This document shows positions 43,617 through 55,198 of a stretch of 64,000 bases of DNA, one piece after another. The position numbers and the translations under genes were made by a program. The stretch comes from Chitinophagaceae bacterium (lineage in GTDB: Bacteria; Bacteroidota; Bacteroidia; Chitinophagales; UBA10324), in NCBI GenBank assembly GCA_016717285.1, contig JADKFU010000005.1, positions 728,501 through 792,500 on the forward strand, written 5' to 3'. The notes under the pieces were generated by a model. That model saw only the letters and a list, made by a program, of their open reading frames with translations, had not been told where the DNA came from and searched no databases. The first letter of the stretch is position 1, and every line of letters begins with the position of its first letter.

Positions 43617-45205
43617 ATGAAAAGAACATTTTACATAGCAACTGTACTACTTATGGTGATGGTATCCTGTAAAAAGCCCGAAGAAGAAGTTGTGGTGACA
43701 CCAACTGTTCAGGATTCGATTGTAAACAACGGTTTTGAAGCAGATCAAAAAGAAGTGACTAATGCATCAGGCTGGCTCACTTCCGGCACTGATGCTGATG
43801 CCGATCATGTTGTTTCCGGTGGATATGAGGGTAGTTATTCTTTAAGCCATAAAAAATCTACGGCTTATAAAGTGAATACTTACCAGGAATTAACCGGTCT
43901 CAAAAACGGCTATTATCAATTGACGGCTTTCGTTCAAAATGGCGGCGGGCAAAATGCATGTTATCTGAGCGGAAAGGGTGGTGATGGTGTTGAACGCATG
44001 ACGAGTCTGCCCGTTTCTGATTTATGGACGTTGGTAATGGTACGCGGCATTCATGTTACAGATGGTAAATGCACGATAAGTATTTATTCAGATGCAAAAG
44101 CAGATAACTGGTGCCTGATTGATGCTGTTGTTTTTAAAGAAGACGGACTGGCTTATAATTTTCTGAAGGGCGGAGATGTTTCGGAGTTGAGTTATATTGA
44201 ATCGAAAGGAGGAAAATTTTATGAAAATGGGGTAGAAAAGGATTGTTTTGAAATATTGAAAAACAACGGATTTAACATCGCGCGTTTAAGACTTTACAAT
44301 GATCCAGGCAATATAAACTACACGCCATCCAAATACCTTCCCGCGGGATTTCAGAATCCTGAGGACATACTTCACCTCGCGCTACGCGCAAAAGCTGCAG
44401 GCCTTCAGATTGAATTGACTTTTCATTACAGCGATTACTGGACAAACGGAACTACACAGAATAAACCACATGAATGGATAAATCTGAGCTATGAAGATCT
44501 TAAGACGGCAGTATATGATTTCACTTTCAGCTTCATGAATCAAATGAAAGACCAGGGCACCATTCCTGAATATGTTTCACTTGGAAATGAAACGCCGGGT
44601 GGTTTTTATTTCCTGATGGTGATTACAATCACTTCAGTCAGATGGCTGCATTGTTTAATGAGGGATATAATGCTGTGAAAACAGTGTCACAAACTTCAAA
44701 AGTGATTATACATTTAGATGATGCAGGTAACACTTCATTATATGATTGGTTTTTCAGTTCACTTAGTGCAGCCGGAGGAAACTATGATATTGTGGGAGCT
44801 TCCTATTATCCATTCTGGTCGGAACGAACTGTTGCGCAAATGCAGGCTTGGGCGAATTACGAAAGTGCCAAGCTCGGAAAAGAAATTCTGATTATGGAAA
44901 CCGGTTACAACTGGAATCCTACATTGCCGGATGGTTCCGGAGGACAGTTGGGAAACAATGGTCCTTACCAGAATATTTATCCATCCTCTCCAGAAGGTCA
45001 AAAGAATTTTTTGTTAGAATTATTCAACGGTATCAAGACTGCTGAGCATGGAAAAGTAATTGGTGCTCTTTACTGGGATCCTGTGATGATTGCAGTTCCG
45101 GGTGTTGGATGGCAGTTAGGCGCACCCAATGTGGTGTCGAATACTACCTTGTTTGATTTCGATGGTCATACGCTCGTTTCACTTAATGCTTTCAGGTACA
45201 ATTAA
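43617..45205 (+). CDS. GH53 endo-beta-1,4-galactanase, lipoprotein with N-terminal CBM-like domain (one frameshift)
   Basis: The start at 43617 gives a lipoprotein signal, 'MKRTFYIATVLLMVMVSC'. Residues about 30-180 form a jelly-roll carbohydrate-binding-like domain ('SYSLSHKKSTAYKVNTYQEL'). Then a GH53 barrel begins ('GGDVSELSYIESKGGKFYEN', 'LTFHYSDYW', acid/base Glu in 'YVSLGNETPGGF'). The frame breaks near 44612 (TTTATTTCCTG). The second part from 44642 carries the nucleophile in 'ILIMETGYNW'. Adding one base restores 'PDGDYNHFSQMAALFNEGYN'. The enzyme cuts beta-1,4-galactan at the cell surface. Confidence 0.83.
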
Positions 45206-45235
45206 ATCCAACGCTGTATCCAACCGTTTTTATTT

Positions 45236-46281
45236 CATATCAGGAAGCAGGAGATAGGCAACATCAATGACCAGTCCGTATTTAAATTTCAACTTTCCAA
45301 TGGCTGGATGCAGCTTGAATTGATGAGCTATGGAGCTACGATTTTAGCTATAGAAGTTCCTGATAAATTTGGCGTAAGAAAAATATAGTCGCGGGTTTTG
45401 ACAACCTGGAGAAATATGTGCAAACACATCCGTATGTAGGTGGTACCATCGGACGTTTCGCGAACAGAATTGCGGACGGAAAATTTAATATCGATGGAAC
45501 CCCGTATGCACTTTCAATCAATGATCCGCCCAATCATTTACACGGGGGTTTTTCAGGATTTGAAAAAAAAGTGTGGTCAGTAAAGAAAATCATTGAAGAA
45601 GAAAAAAGGATTGGCATTGAGTTGAGCTATATTTCTCCTGACGGAGAAGAAGGATATCCCGGAACATTGCGCGCCACAACTACCATTTTGCTTACCGCTG
45701 CAAATGAAGTGCAGGTTCAATTCTCAGCAGTTACGGATAAATCTACGATTGTCAATCTGACGAATCATTCTTACTTCAACCTCTCCGCTTTTGAATCACC
45801 AACCATCCATCATCAACTGCTGAAGCTGAATGCGGTTTTTTATTTGTTACAGAATGCCAGTCAGATTCCTACCGGTGAATTAGCGACGGTGAAAAATACT
45901 GCCATGGATTTTTCTGAAGCAAGAGAAATTGGTGATGGCTTGACCGCATTGGCAACTGAAAATGGATACGATCATACTTTTGTGATTAATGATCGAAACA
46001 ATTTAACAAACGAGGTTGCTGAATTATCTGGCCCTGTTTCCGGAAGGTTGATGAAAGTATTTACAAATCAACCGGGCATTCACGTATATACAGCCAATTG
46101 GTGGGACGGTTCATTCGTACATGCAAATGGAAAACGATTAGAAAAACATGGAGCTATAGCGCTGGAGACGCAGGCATTTCCAGATGCACCAAATCATCCC
46201 AATTTCGCAAGTGCTATTTTAAAACCGGGAGCTACTTATCGGGCAGAAACTGTTTTCGGGTTTTTTACATTGCCGGAATAA
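45236..46281 (+). CDS. galM: Aldose 1-epimerase GalM (frameshift and unclear start)
   Basis: The larger part (from 45418) shows 'YVGGTIGRFANRIADGKF', catalytic His in 'LTNHSYFNLSAF' and Glu in 'AIALETQAFPDAPNHPNFAS'. The N-terminal part is in another frame from about 45245 ('INDQSVFKFQLSNGWMQLEL', 'MSYGATILAIEVPDKFGVRK'). It breaks at a five-base A run near 45383; one more A gives continuous 'RKNIVAGFDNLEKYVQ'. No standard start codon precedes the N-terminal part, so a second error near 45240 is possible. It interconverts alpha and beta galactose for GalK. It follows the GH53 gene by about 30 bp. Confidence 0.8.
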
Positions 46282-46300
46282 CTATTCTTTCCAACGGTGT

Positions 46301-48764
46301 TTATTTTGATTGAATCGTTATCGATGCATTTTGCAATCCGGGTGAGGAAGCGGTAAGCTGAATCGTTCCGGCATTTAGCTTCGACTGAATGATTGCAAGA
46401 CACAATCCATGATTGGCTTTTCGGTGATCCGCTTTAAAAGATTCCAAGCTCGTTTCACTTCCATTGTCAACGCCTGCGATAAAACCTTCACCATTTATTT
46501 TAAACTGAATTTCATTATCCGCATCCGGAACCATATTACCATTCGCATCCTGGATAGTGACGGTAATAAAAGAAAGATCTTTTCCGTCGGCAGCAATTTT
46601 ATTTCTGTCGGCTGTCAATATTATTTTAGCAGGAGCACCGGCAGTTTTTATTTCTTCCGTTAAAACAACATGGCTATTTTTTCTTGAAACTGCTTTTAAT
46701 GTTCCTGCTTCAAATGGAACCTTCCATTCCACATGTAATGCATCTCCGGTTTTGCTTCGCACACCCATAGATTTTCCATTCAGAAACAATTCAACTTCAT
46801 CGGCTTCATTATAGTAGGCCCACACTTCAATCACTTCACCCGGCTTCCAGTTCCAGTGTGGCAATAAGTGCAAAACAGGTTTGTTGGTCCATAAACTCTG
46901 ATAGAGGTAATACGCATCTTTTGGAAATCCTGCCAGATCAATCACACCGAAATAAGAACTGCGCGATGGCCATAAGTAAGGTGTTGGTTCGCCGATATAA
47001 TCAAAGCCCGTCCATAAAAACATGCCGGCAATGAAATCATATTTCAGATATTCTTTTAATGATTCTTCATGCGTAGAACCCCAAGAAGCGCAACAATTAT
47101 CATAAGAAGAACAGGTGTGTTCTTCATTGCCGCCGGTAAATGGTTTGCTCCAGTCTTCGGGCCATCGGCGAATACTGTCAGCAGGCATTTCGTAATAACC
47201 GCGTGTTTCAAATGCAGAAGCAGATTCTGTGGCAATAAAGATTTTTTACCCCAGCGTTCCTGCGCTGTGGACCATTGCGCATGACGATAATTATAACAGA
47301 TTAAATCGTAAGCACCTGATTGCAGCAATAAATTGGAAGTGTCTGTGTGATCATTCGCTGAAGTAACAGGTCGGGTTGGATCAAGTGATCTGACAATTGC
47401 TGTAAGTTCTCGTGAGATCGTAATTCCGGTACTGTCTTTTTTTTTAGTTGTTCTTTAGGTGTATCCGGTTTCCAGTCATAAGCAGATTGTTCAGGAATTT
47501 CATTTCCTACACTCCACATTATTACCGATGGATGATTTCTATCGCGGAGAATCTGGTCCGTTAAATCTTTCCATGCCATTCGTCCCAGTACAGGTGATAA
47601 TCAAACGGGGTTTTTTCCCGCTTCCACATATCAAATGCTTCATCCATCACAATAAATCCCATTTGATCGCAGAGATCGAGCAATTCCGGAGCAGGAGGAT
47701 TGTGTGAAGTGCGGATGGCATTGCAGCCCATCGCTTTCAGTATTTCAAGTTGTCGTTGTAAGGCGCGTGTATTGAGCGCAGCACCTAAAGCACCGAGGTC
47801 ATGATGTTGGCATACTCCATTTATTTTTACATGTTTTCCATTCAGAAAAAATCCCTTATCAGGATCAAAGTTGAAATAGCGGATGCCAAATGGTGTAGTG
47901 TATTCATCTGCAACTTTTCCATCGATGATAATTTGTGTTAGCGCTGTGTACAAATAGGGAGATTCGATAGACCACAACGATGGTTTTGACACTTCAAAGG
48001 TCTGTGTTGTTTTTTTTTTTTGAATCCACATTTAAATCCATTTTGGAAGAAGTGGCGGAAATGAGTTTGCCCTCTTCACCCATCAGAGAAGTTTTTACCG
48101 TGACTTCGTTTTTTTTATTGTCTGAATTTTTAACTGAAATGGTGATCAGTACTTTTGCTGATTGTTCACTTACCTGCGGCGTAGTGATGACTGTTCCCCA
48201 TTGATCAACAGCAATTTTATTTGTAGTCTCCATCCACACATTCCTGTAAATTCCGGAGCCTGAATACCAACGTGAATTAGGTTGTTGTGAATTGTCTACT
48301 CTTACAGCAATCACATTATTGTTGTCGTCCCCGTAATTAAGATAAGGGGTAAGATCGTAGCGAAATGAAATGTAACCGTTAGGACGTATGCCTAGCGAAT
48401 GTCCATTGATCCAGACTTCACTGAGGCGATATACGCCATCAAAGTCAATGAAGACATTTTTATTTTTGAACTCAGCAGTTACCTGAAATGATTTACGGTA
48501 CCATGCAACACCACCCGGCAATGCACCGCCACCAATACCGGCCGGATTTTTTTCATCAAACTTTCCTTCAATGCTCCAGTCATGTGGAAGGTTTAATAAC
48601 CTCCACGAAGCATCATCGTAGGTGTTGAGGTTTGCAGAGGCATTATCACCTAAAAAGAATTTCCAGTCATTGCAGAAATTTTCACGCGACCGCAAACTTT
48701 GCTGGGCATTGGTTTTAAAAATGAATAGAACAAGAAGCAGCAATAAAGTGGAACATTTTTTCAT
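46301..48764 (-). CDS. GH2 beta-galactosidase, secreted (four frameshifts)
   Basis: Five overlapping open frames make one glycoside hydrolase family 2 protein of about 820 residues. The signal peptide is 'MKKCSTLLLLLVLFIFKTNA'. The sugar-binding domain has 'WRLLNLPHDWSIEGKFDEKN', and the catalytic acid/base Glu lies in 'HPSVIMWSVGNEIPEQ'. The presumed nucleophile segment 'IATESASAFETRGYYEMP' appears only after frame correction near 47240. Breaks lie at a 12-base T run (48010-48021), near 47570, at a 9-base T run (about 47437-47445), and near 47240. Each is repaired by one base. It would release galactose from galacto-oligosaccharides made by GH53. It lies 61 bp downstream of the second GH53 gene. 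Confidence 0.83.
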
Positions 48765-48825
48765 AGTTACTTCCTGATTTTTTATTTGGAAAAAAAGATA
48801 GTGAAGCTTAATTAAAAAAATACGG

Positions 48826-49848
48826 TCACTTTACTTTGTATTTTTTTGAAAGTGCGGGATAAATATTTAACAAGGAATCAATGGCATTGCCCTGCTTGTC
48901 AAAAATAAATTCCCAGGTGTTCAACGGCTCCCAGATAAAGGTTCCTTTCAAATTTCCATCCGGTAGATTGAATGCGATATCGTTCACTTCCACTTTGTGC
49001 CGGGTATATTCAGCAACTATTACTTCCTGCTTATAGTGAGTGGAAAGATCTGTAAGATTGTATTGAAGTTCAGGAATGGTACCATGCCACTGCGGATAAT
49101 ATGATTCGCCAATTATATCGAAATCAACGCCACGTGCAATCATTGCATCCAGCCATTCCCGGGATTCTTTATTCTGTCCACCCAAGGCAATGTGCAGCAT
49201 TATTTTAATATCAGGCGCTATTTCTTTTACGCCGGAAATTCCTGCTTTGATTAATTGTGCGAGACTATCAGGATGAGAGCTATTTCCTTCGGGCCAGAGC
49301 ATGCCTGCATTAATTTCATTGCCAACCTGCACCATGTCCGGTAATACGCCTTGTTCTTTTAATTCAGACATCACATTTTTTGTGTAATCGTGAACGGTTT
49401 GAACCAGTTGAGGAAATGGAAGATGCTGCCAATCTATAGGTTTGAATTGCTTACCCGGATCAGCCCAGTTATCACTGTAATGAAAGTCCAGCAACCACTT
49501 CATATTTGCTTCCTTAAATCTTTTGGCCATCGTTATTGTCTGTGGCAATCCGCAATAACCTTTTTTTGAATAGCCGCTGTCTGCTTCCGGGTTCACAAAT
49601 AAGCGCAGGCGGAAATAGTTGAAACCGTGCTTTTTCAAAATCAATATTGCATCCTGCTGTTTGCCATCCACTGAAAATTTTATTCCGTCTGCTTCCAGTT
49701 GCGGAAGAAAGGAAATATCAGCTCCAATTATTTTTTCTGTTTTGCCGGATGGCAAAGCCGGGGCTGGCTGCTGAACTGTTGCAGGCAACAAAGAAGTGAT
49801 CAGCAGGCCCGCTGAAAAAATCATTTGTGTAAGCGAGAATACAACCAT
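48826..49848 (-). CDS. GH53 endo-beta-1,4-galactanase (intact)
   Basis: A 340-residue secreted GH53 enzyme. The signal segment is 'MIFSAGLLITSLLPATVQQ' (the second ATG may be the true start). Barrel motifs are 'GADISFLPQLEADGIKF', 'FNYFRLRLFVNPEAD', 'WLLDFHYSDNWADPGKQ', acid/base Glu in 'MVQVGNEINAGMLWPEG' and nucleophile Glu in 'EVIVAEYTRHKV'. Unlike the other GH53 in the window it has no N-terminal binding domain. It sits between susD and GH2 in the usual order of Bacteroidetes galactan loci. It has no frameshift. Confidence 0.91.
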   Translation of the reverse strand: MVVFSLTQMIFSAGLLITSLLPATVQQPAPALPSGKTEKIIGADISFLPQLEADGIKFSVDGKQQDAILILKKHGFNYFRLRLFVNPEADSGYSKKGYCGLPQTITMAKRFKEANMKWLLDFHYSDNWADPGKQFKPIDWQHLPFPQLVQTVHDYTKNVMSELKEQGVLPDMVQVGNEINAGMLWPEGNSSHPDSLAQLIKAGISGVKEIAPDIKIMLHIALGGQNKESREWLDAMIARGVDFDIIGESYYPQWHGTIPELQYNLTDLSTHYKQEVIVAEYTRHKVEVNDIAFNLPDGNLKGTFIWEPLNTWEFIFDKQGNAIDSLLNIYPALSKKYKVK

Positions 49849-49874
49849 GTTGATTTTTTTAGGACGAAGTAAAG

Positions 49875-49989
49875 TTACTGTGTAAGCTCAAGCTCAGGTA
49901 ATGTAAATGGTTGGTCTCCATTATCCTGATCAGCTATGTTGATGGTGAATTCCAACTTCCCGCCAGGCAATAATTTTAATCGCACTTGG
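49875..49989 (-). pseudogene. Possible 3' remnant of a surface glycan-binding protein gene
   Basis: An open frame without start ends at TAA 49875-49877 and encodes 'VRLKLLPGGKLEFTINIADQ' then 'DNGDQPFTLPELELTQ'. Its composition and strand pattern look like real protein, and it lies exactly where galactan loci of Bacteroides place an SGBP gene (susC-susD-SGBP-GH53-GH2). It may be a leftover after deletion or an assembly gap. I do not recognise the domain itself. Confidence 0.3.
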
Positions 49990-49997
49990 GATGTAAA

Positions 49998-50030
49998 AAA
50001 AAGAGCCAACTGAATCAGCCGGCTCTTTTT
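49998..50030 (-). terminator. Hairpin terminator after susD
   Basis: AAAAAGAGCC (49998-50007) and GGCTCTTTTT (50021-50030) form a 10-bp stem with a 13-nt loop. A U-run is present in either direction. It starts 20 bp after the susD stop, so it may reduce expression of GH53 and GH2 relative to susCD. Confidence 0.8.
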
Positions 50031-50050
50031 AGGATTGCTATTAATGAAAA

Positions 50051-51627
50051 CTAATAACCTTCATTTTGTTTCAGGTTGGTATTTGCAACGATATCCGCAG
50101 CGGGAATAGGGAACACATCAAGAAAATCAGCTACAGACTGACCAGCAGGCACTCCGCCTTTCCAGGGCCAGATGTAACTTCCACCACTGTATTTTCCAAA
50201 CCGGACCAGGTCAGTACGGCGTGTACCTTCCCAATACATTTCTCTTGAACGTTCTCCAAAAATGAAATCAAGGTCAAGCGATGAAACATTATGATCACTG
50301 TTACCATAAGCACGTTCACGCAATTGATTAATAAGATTAAGTGCCGTTGATTGATCGCCGGCTCCGCCGCGTACCACTGCTTCAGCATACATCAGGTAAA
50401 CATCACCCAAACGAAACATCGGATAATCAGTATCAACAAAAGTACCGGTTGGGTCGGAGCCGACAACACCGGTAGAAGTAATGTTTCTCCATTTTGCAAT
50501 GGCATATCCGTCTGTGAATACCTTAATATCGGCGATATCAAGACTTTGTCCATCTGTAAAAAACAAGTTCCGTCCATCAAGCGTATCAGGAAACTGTGCT
50601 ACGAAAGCAGAAGTGGTACGATAACCTCCCCAGCCACCACTGATACCAAACTCAAGCGGTTTCATTTTTACCACCTACAGGTGCATGCACCAGAAAAGTA
50701 GTTATACCATAAGAAGTCGTAAACTTTCCATCGCTGGTAATCGGGAAGATGACCTCATTGGAGAGGTTGTTATCTGCGAGGAACAAATCAGTATACTTAG
50801 GTTGCAATGTGTAGCCGGCATTTTAAAACCTTGTTGCAATAAGTAATGCAATCATTGTATCTAGGTTGACCTGTATAGACTTCTGCGTTCAAATACATTT
50901 TAGCAAGTAAAAGTCCATGCAGCTGCCTTATTTGCATGAGCATACTCAGCCTGATCAGGCTCTTGCAGAAGGTTTTCGATATCTTTCAATTCACTTTCAA
51001 TATAATTGAATAAATCACCTCGTGAAATTTGTTCCGGAAAGTAAGAGCCGGTTGCATCATCTTCCGTTACAAATGGAACATTCGCAAATAAATCCATCGC
51101 ATGATAATAAGTAAGTGCTCTCAGAAAGCGTGCTTCGTAGCGATATGACTTGATTGTATTCACCTGCTCCGTTGTAAATCCATGGCTGTTCAATTTATCA
51201 TCAGATGATTCACGAATAAATTCATTGCACAATGGAATCTGAAAATAGAGACGGTAATACATCCCCTTTATCCATGCATTGTCTGAGGACCATGACATTT
51301 CATGTAATTCAGGGATCCCGGGATCATTCCATCCGCAAACAGATTCGTCGGTTGGTAATTCCTGAAGATTCCAGAATACACGGATGTAATTGGAAAAACC
51401 CTCATCAATACCGCTGATGTCGGGCTTACCTGCAGGACCCTGATTTCCTGTAGTAGTAAATCCAGCATAGAGTTTTGCAAGCACTTCAATATAATTATCG
51501 GGGTCGGAATAAACCGATTCCGTATTCAGTCCATAAAAAGGTGTGCGATCTAAATCCTTCAGACATGAAGTAAGTGAAAGCACAATTATGGAAAGACGAT
51601 CGATGATTTTAAAATTGTTGTTTTCAT
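50051..51627 (-). CDS. susD: SusD-family outer-membrane lipoprotein (four frameshifts)
   Basis: About 525 residues when joined. The start at ATG 51627 (MKTTILKSSIVF) leads after one shift into 'VLSLTSCLKDLDRTPFYGLN', a lipoprotein signal. Then come 'DNYIEVLAKLYAGFTTTGNQ', 'AKMYLNAEVYTG' and the C-terminal 'YLMYAEAVVRGGAGDQSTAL', 'LDFIFGERSREMYWEGTRRT'. Breaks lie near 51586, 50907, 50824 and 50664, mostly in runs of A or T. SusD binds glycans at the cell surface as the lid of the SusC transporter encoded just upstream. Confidence 0.83.
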
Positions 51628-51638
51628 CACTTCAGTTT

Positions 51639-54600
51639 TTAGAGGTTGAGGCTTAAATTAATGGAGAAAATCCTTGGGCGCGGATAAATGTTGTTGTCGA
51701 TTCCAGTGGCGATTTCAGGATCCAGTCCTGAGTAATTCGAAATTACAAAAACATTTTTGAACAATGGCAGCTACTTTAAGTGAAGTTTTGCCATTGATGA
51801 TGTCTTTGAAATTGTAGCCTATGTTGAGATTGTCCATTCTCACGAAGGATGCATCAGTAACATAGTAATCAGAAAGATATTGGGGCTTCACAAATTCCGT
51901 GTTGAAATAATCTTCTGTGATGTTGCCCATGTAATTTTCGATCCATCAATATTTGTAAAGTTAGCCAGTGATGAATTCACGTTATTGTACATATAATTAC
52001 CGAAGCTGCCACGGATGGAAGTGCCGGCAAACCAATTCTTCCAACTGAAATTAGTGTACAATCCCGCAAATACATCGGGTGCAGGATTCTCGTAACGGTA
52101 GCAGATCATCAGGAGTAATTACCCCATCTTCGTTCAAGTCAGCATAGTCACCTTCAATCGGTTTTCCGGTTTCGTCGTAGTTCTGTTGGTACACATAAAA
52201 AGTGTTGGTTGCATAACCAACAGTGTGTACCTGAATAGTATTACCTACACCGCCTGAAATTGAACCCACAAGAATTCCAACATCATCCGGATCCTGAACC
52301 TTGGTAAGTTTGGTAATTTCATTATGGTTGTAGGTGACATTGCCGCCCAATTCCCAGGTGAAGTTATCATTGTCAACCAGAACAAAGTTCAAAGTGCCTT
52401 CTATGCCCTTGTTTTCAAGACTGCCCACATTTGTAAGAATGTTATTGGTGAAGTTGGTACCTGCGGCAACAGGTATTACTGCTAACAGATCAGTGGTGAG
52501 TTTCTTATACACATCTACACTACCACTGATTCGTCCATTCGCAAATCCAAAGTCCAGTCCAATGTTATAGGTGGCTGTTTCTTCCCACTTGATATTTGCA
52601 TCATAACCATCCGGACGTAATACAGGGAAAAACTCATTTCCAAACTGGTATTGGGCTGTACTTTCACCGGGTTGATAATTGGCGATGTATGGATAATCAG
52701 AAAGCGTGGAAGGAAGATCCTGCTGACCGGTAACACCATAACCTAAACGCAGTTTTAAATTGGAAAGGGCATCCCAGTTTTTAAGGAATGATTCATCACT
52801 GATACGCCATGCAAGTGCAATGGAAGGAAACAATCCCCAGCGGTTATCAGGTCCGAAACGGGAAGATCCATCATCGCGAAGGGTCGCGGTTAAGAGATAG
52901 CGGTCAAAAAAAGTATAATTCAACCGGCCGTAAAAAGAGATCAGCGTGTTTTGAGTTTTGAAAGGAATACCGCCCGCAGATATGGTGTCACCCACGGCAT
53001 TTACATCAGGATAACCGAATTCATTGCCTGCCGAATCCACAAATGGAGTGATCGGGCTGGCCCTTAACCAATCCTGATAAGAGTAACCTGCTGTTAAATC
53101 AATTTTGCTGTGAATGCTTTCCAGGTCTTTATTGTAGTTCAGATAGAATTCCAGCAGCTTGTTATTTTTCTTTTGATCATACTGGGTATTTACCCCTTTA
53201 CGGTTAAAGTTGGATGCAGCCTCATAAGGAATAAATACTGTTCCATTACTTCGCGATATATCGGTACCGAGATTAAGACTGGCTTTTAATTCAGGAAGGA
53301 AAGGCATTTTATATTCCAGCCTTGCATTTCCGAGAAAACGATAGACATTGCTTTTGTCATCTTTTTGATAGATCAAACCTAAAGGATTTTTTAGGAGCGA
53401 GTGTGTTGGGTTTGCCTGCAATATCGAGCCATTCAAAATAACCTCCGTATTTATCATTGCCGGAATAAATTGTTTGTGTCGGATCAAATGTAACGGCGGA
53501 ACCAATGGCACCCTGATCTGTAAAGAAATTGTAGGTATATGCAAACTTACCGTTCAGTTCAACTTTCAGGTTATCATCTAAAAAAGACGGCGTCATGTTT
53601 AATCCAAGACTGGTTCTCTCTAATTCTGAACGTTTCAAAATTCCCTGATCATTGAGATAGCCCACGGTAAAGCGATAAGGAAGATTTTTGATCCCGCCTG
53701 AAAAGGAAAGGTTCTGATCGAAACTAACCGGTGATCGGTAAATTTCTTTTGCCAATTAGTAGAGTAAGGTCCTACCAAAGATTTTTGTTTGGCATTACCA
53801 ACATCATCAATCAGTGCACGCAAGTCATCAGCACTCACCGCAGGAACGTATTCAGAGATCGATGACAATGCAATGTTGGAAGTATATTCCACGCCTAATT
53901 TTGCACTGTTCGTTCCTCTTTTAGTGGTGATAATGATTACACCATTTGCGGCTCTTGATCCGTATATGGCAGCAGCAGAAGCATCCTTTAAAACGGTGAT
54001 GTTTTCGATATCATTAGGGTTGATAAGATTCAATGCGTTGGCCGAACCTGAAACGCCGGCGTTATCAACCGGAACACCATCAATAACAATCAACGGATCG
54101 TTACTGGCATTCAATGAGGAACCTCCTCTTACTTTGATGGTGCTGCTTGCGCCCGGTGCACCACCACTGGAAGTAACCTGGATACCTGCGACTTTTCCGG
54201 TTATCAGTTGTTCCGGTGAGGCAACAGCGCCTTTGTCAAAATCTTTAGCGGAAACTGAAGTTACGGAACCGGTAAGGTCTTTAACCTGCTTGGTTCCATA
54301 ACCGACTACCACCACTTCGTTTAAGGCGAGATAATCTGTTTTTAATTGAATGTTGATGGGAGTACTTCCTGCGGTGACTGATACGGCCTGACTGTAAGTT
54401 CCATAACCCACATAACTGATTTCCAGCGTATATGAGCCTATGGGAACATTGGAGATCTCATAGATTCCGTCATCGTCAGTGTTTGCACCATACGACGTGC
54501 CCTTAAGCACTACTGTTGCGAAGGAAACTGGCTCCGATTTCTCATCGATCACCTTTCCTTTAACAGAGCCATTTTGTGCAAACACCGCAACGGTGCTGAA

Positions 54601-54651
54601 ACACAAAAAAAAGGCAACAAGTAAAGGAATGCTTGTAAATGTTTTTTTCAT
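51639..54651 (-). CDS. susC: SusC-family TonB-dependent glycan transporter (several frameshifts)
   Basis: About 1000 residues in five overlapping frames. The signal peptide is 'MKKTFTSIPLLVAFFLCFST'. A carboxypeptidase-D-like domain follows ('VKGKVIDEKSEPVSFATVVL'), then 'ALNEVVVVGYGTKQVKDLTG' (TonB box region) and the plug 'GGAPGASSTIKVRGGSSLNA'. The beta-barrel ends with 'YPRPRIFSINLSLNL' at a TAA (51639-51641). Breaks lie near 53745, 53390, 52095, 51905 and 51750, mostly in runs of A or T. It starts the susCD operon and should import galacto-oligosaccharides using TonB energy. Confidence 0.85.
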
Positions 54652-55198
54652 GAGCGGGTTGGATTTATTTTTTAGTCGAGCACAATAATAAACATTTAAT
54701 GAAATGAATCCTTATCATCTGCTACAAAAATCAATGTAAAATCAGAAGTGGAGAGGTTAACATTTGTTAGTGTCGCAATAATAGTAACAAATGTCTTTCT
54801 GTAAACATGATTTCTATCATATAAATGATGTTTGGACTTCTTTGAATAATTATAAATGAAGATAATTACTAATTCGATTGCCGCTCTTTTTACCAGATAA
54901 TGCAATTCATCATTATATTCTTTTGATTGGATCACACTCAGTAGTTGATTCTTTTTTGCGGCGTTTGATAATTATTTTCAACATTGATTTTTCATTTCAA
55001 AAATTGCAGTTCGCTGCAACCCGGTACTGCTAAAGGTTTACACATGATTTTTAAAAGGTGAATTGATTTACCTTTCTGTAAGCACTACTATTCCGATTTA
55101 TGCGCAATGGTAAGCCCATTCTGTGTTGAACTGGAAAATGTGGGTTCAAATAGGTAGGTTTGTCAAGTCCGAGTGAGAGACTAAACCACAACTTTCCT
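54652..55198. other. Divergent intergenic region between susC and GH31 genes
   Basis: This region is 547 bp without a convincing gene; a 79-codon frame on the minus strand (54696-54935) has no protein-like features. It is AT-rich and should carry the promoters and any regulator sites for the susCD operon and for the GH31/GH13 genes. I could not identify a SusR/HTCS or LacI operator. Confidence 0.5.

Noticed and set aside
53789..54301. 170-codon frame opposite susC
   Set aside because: Antisense to the well-conserved SusC plug domain.
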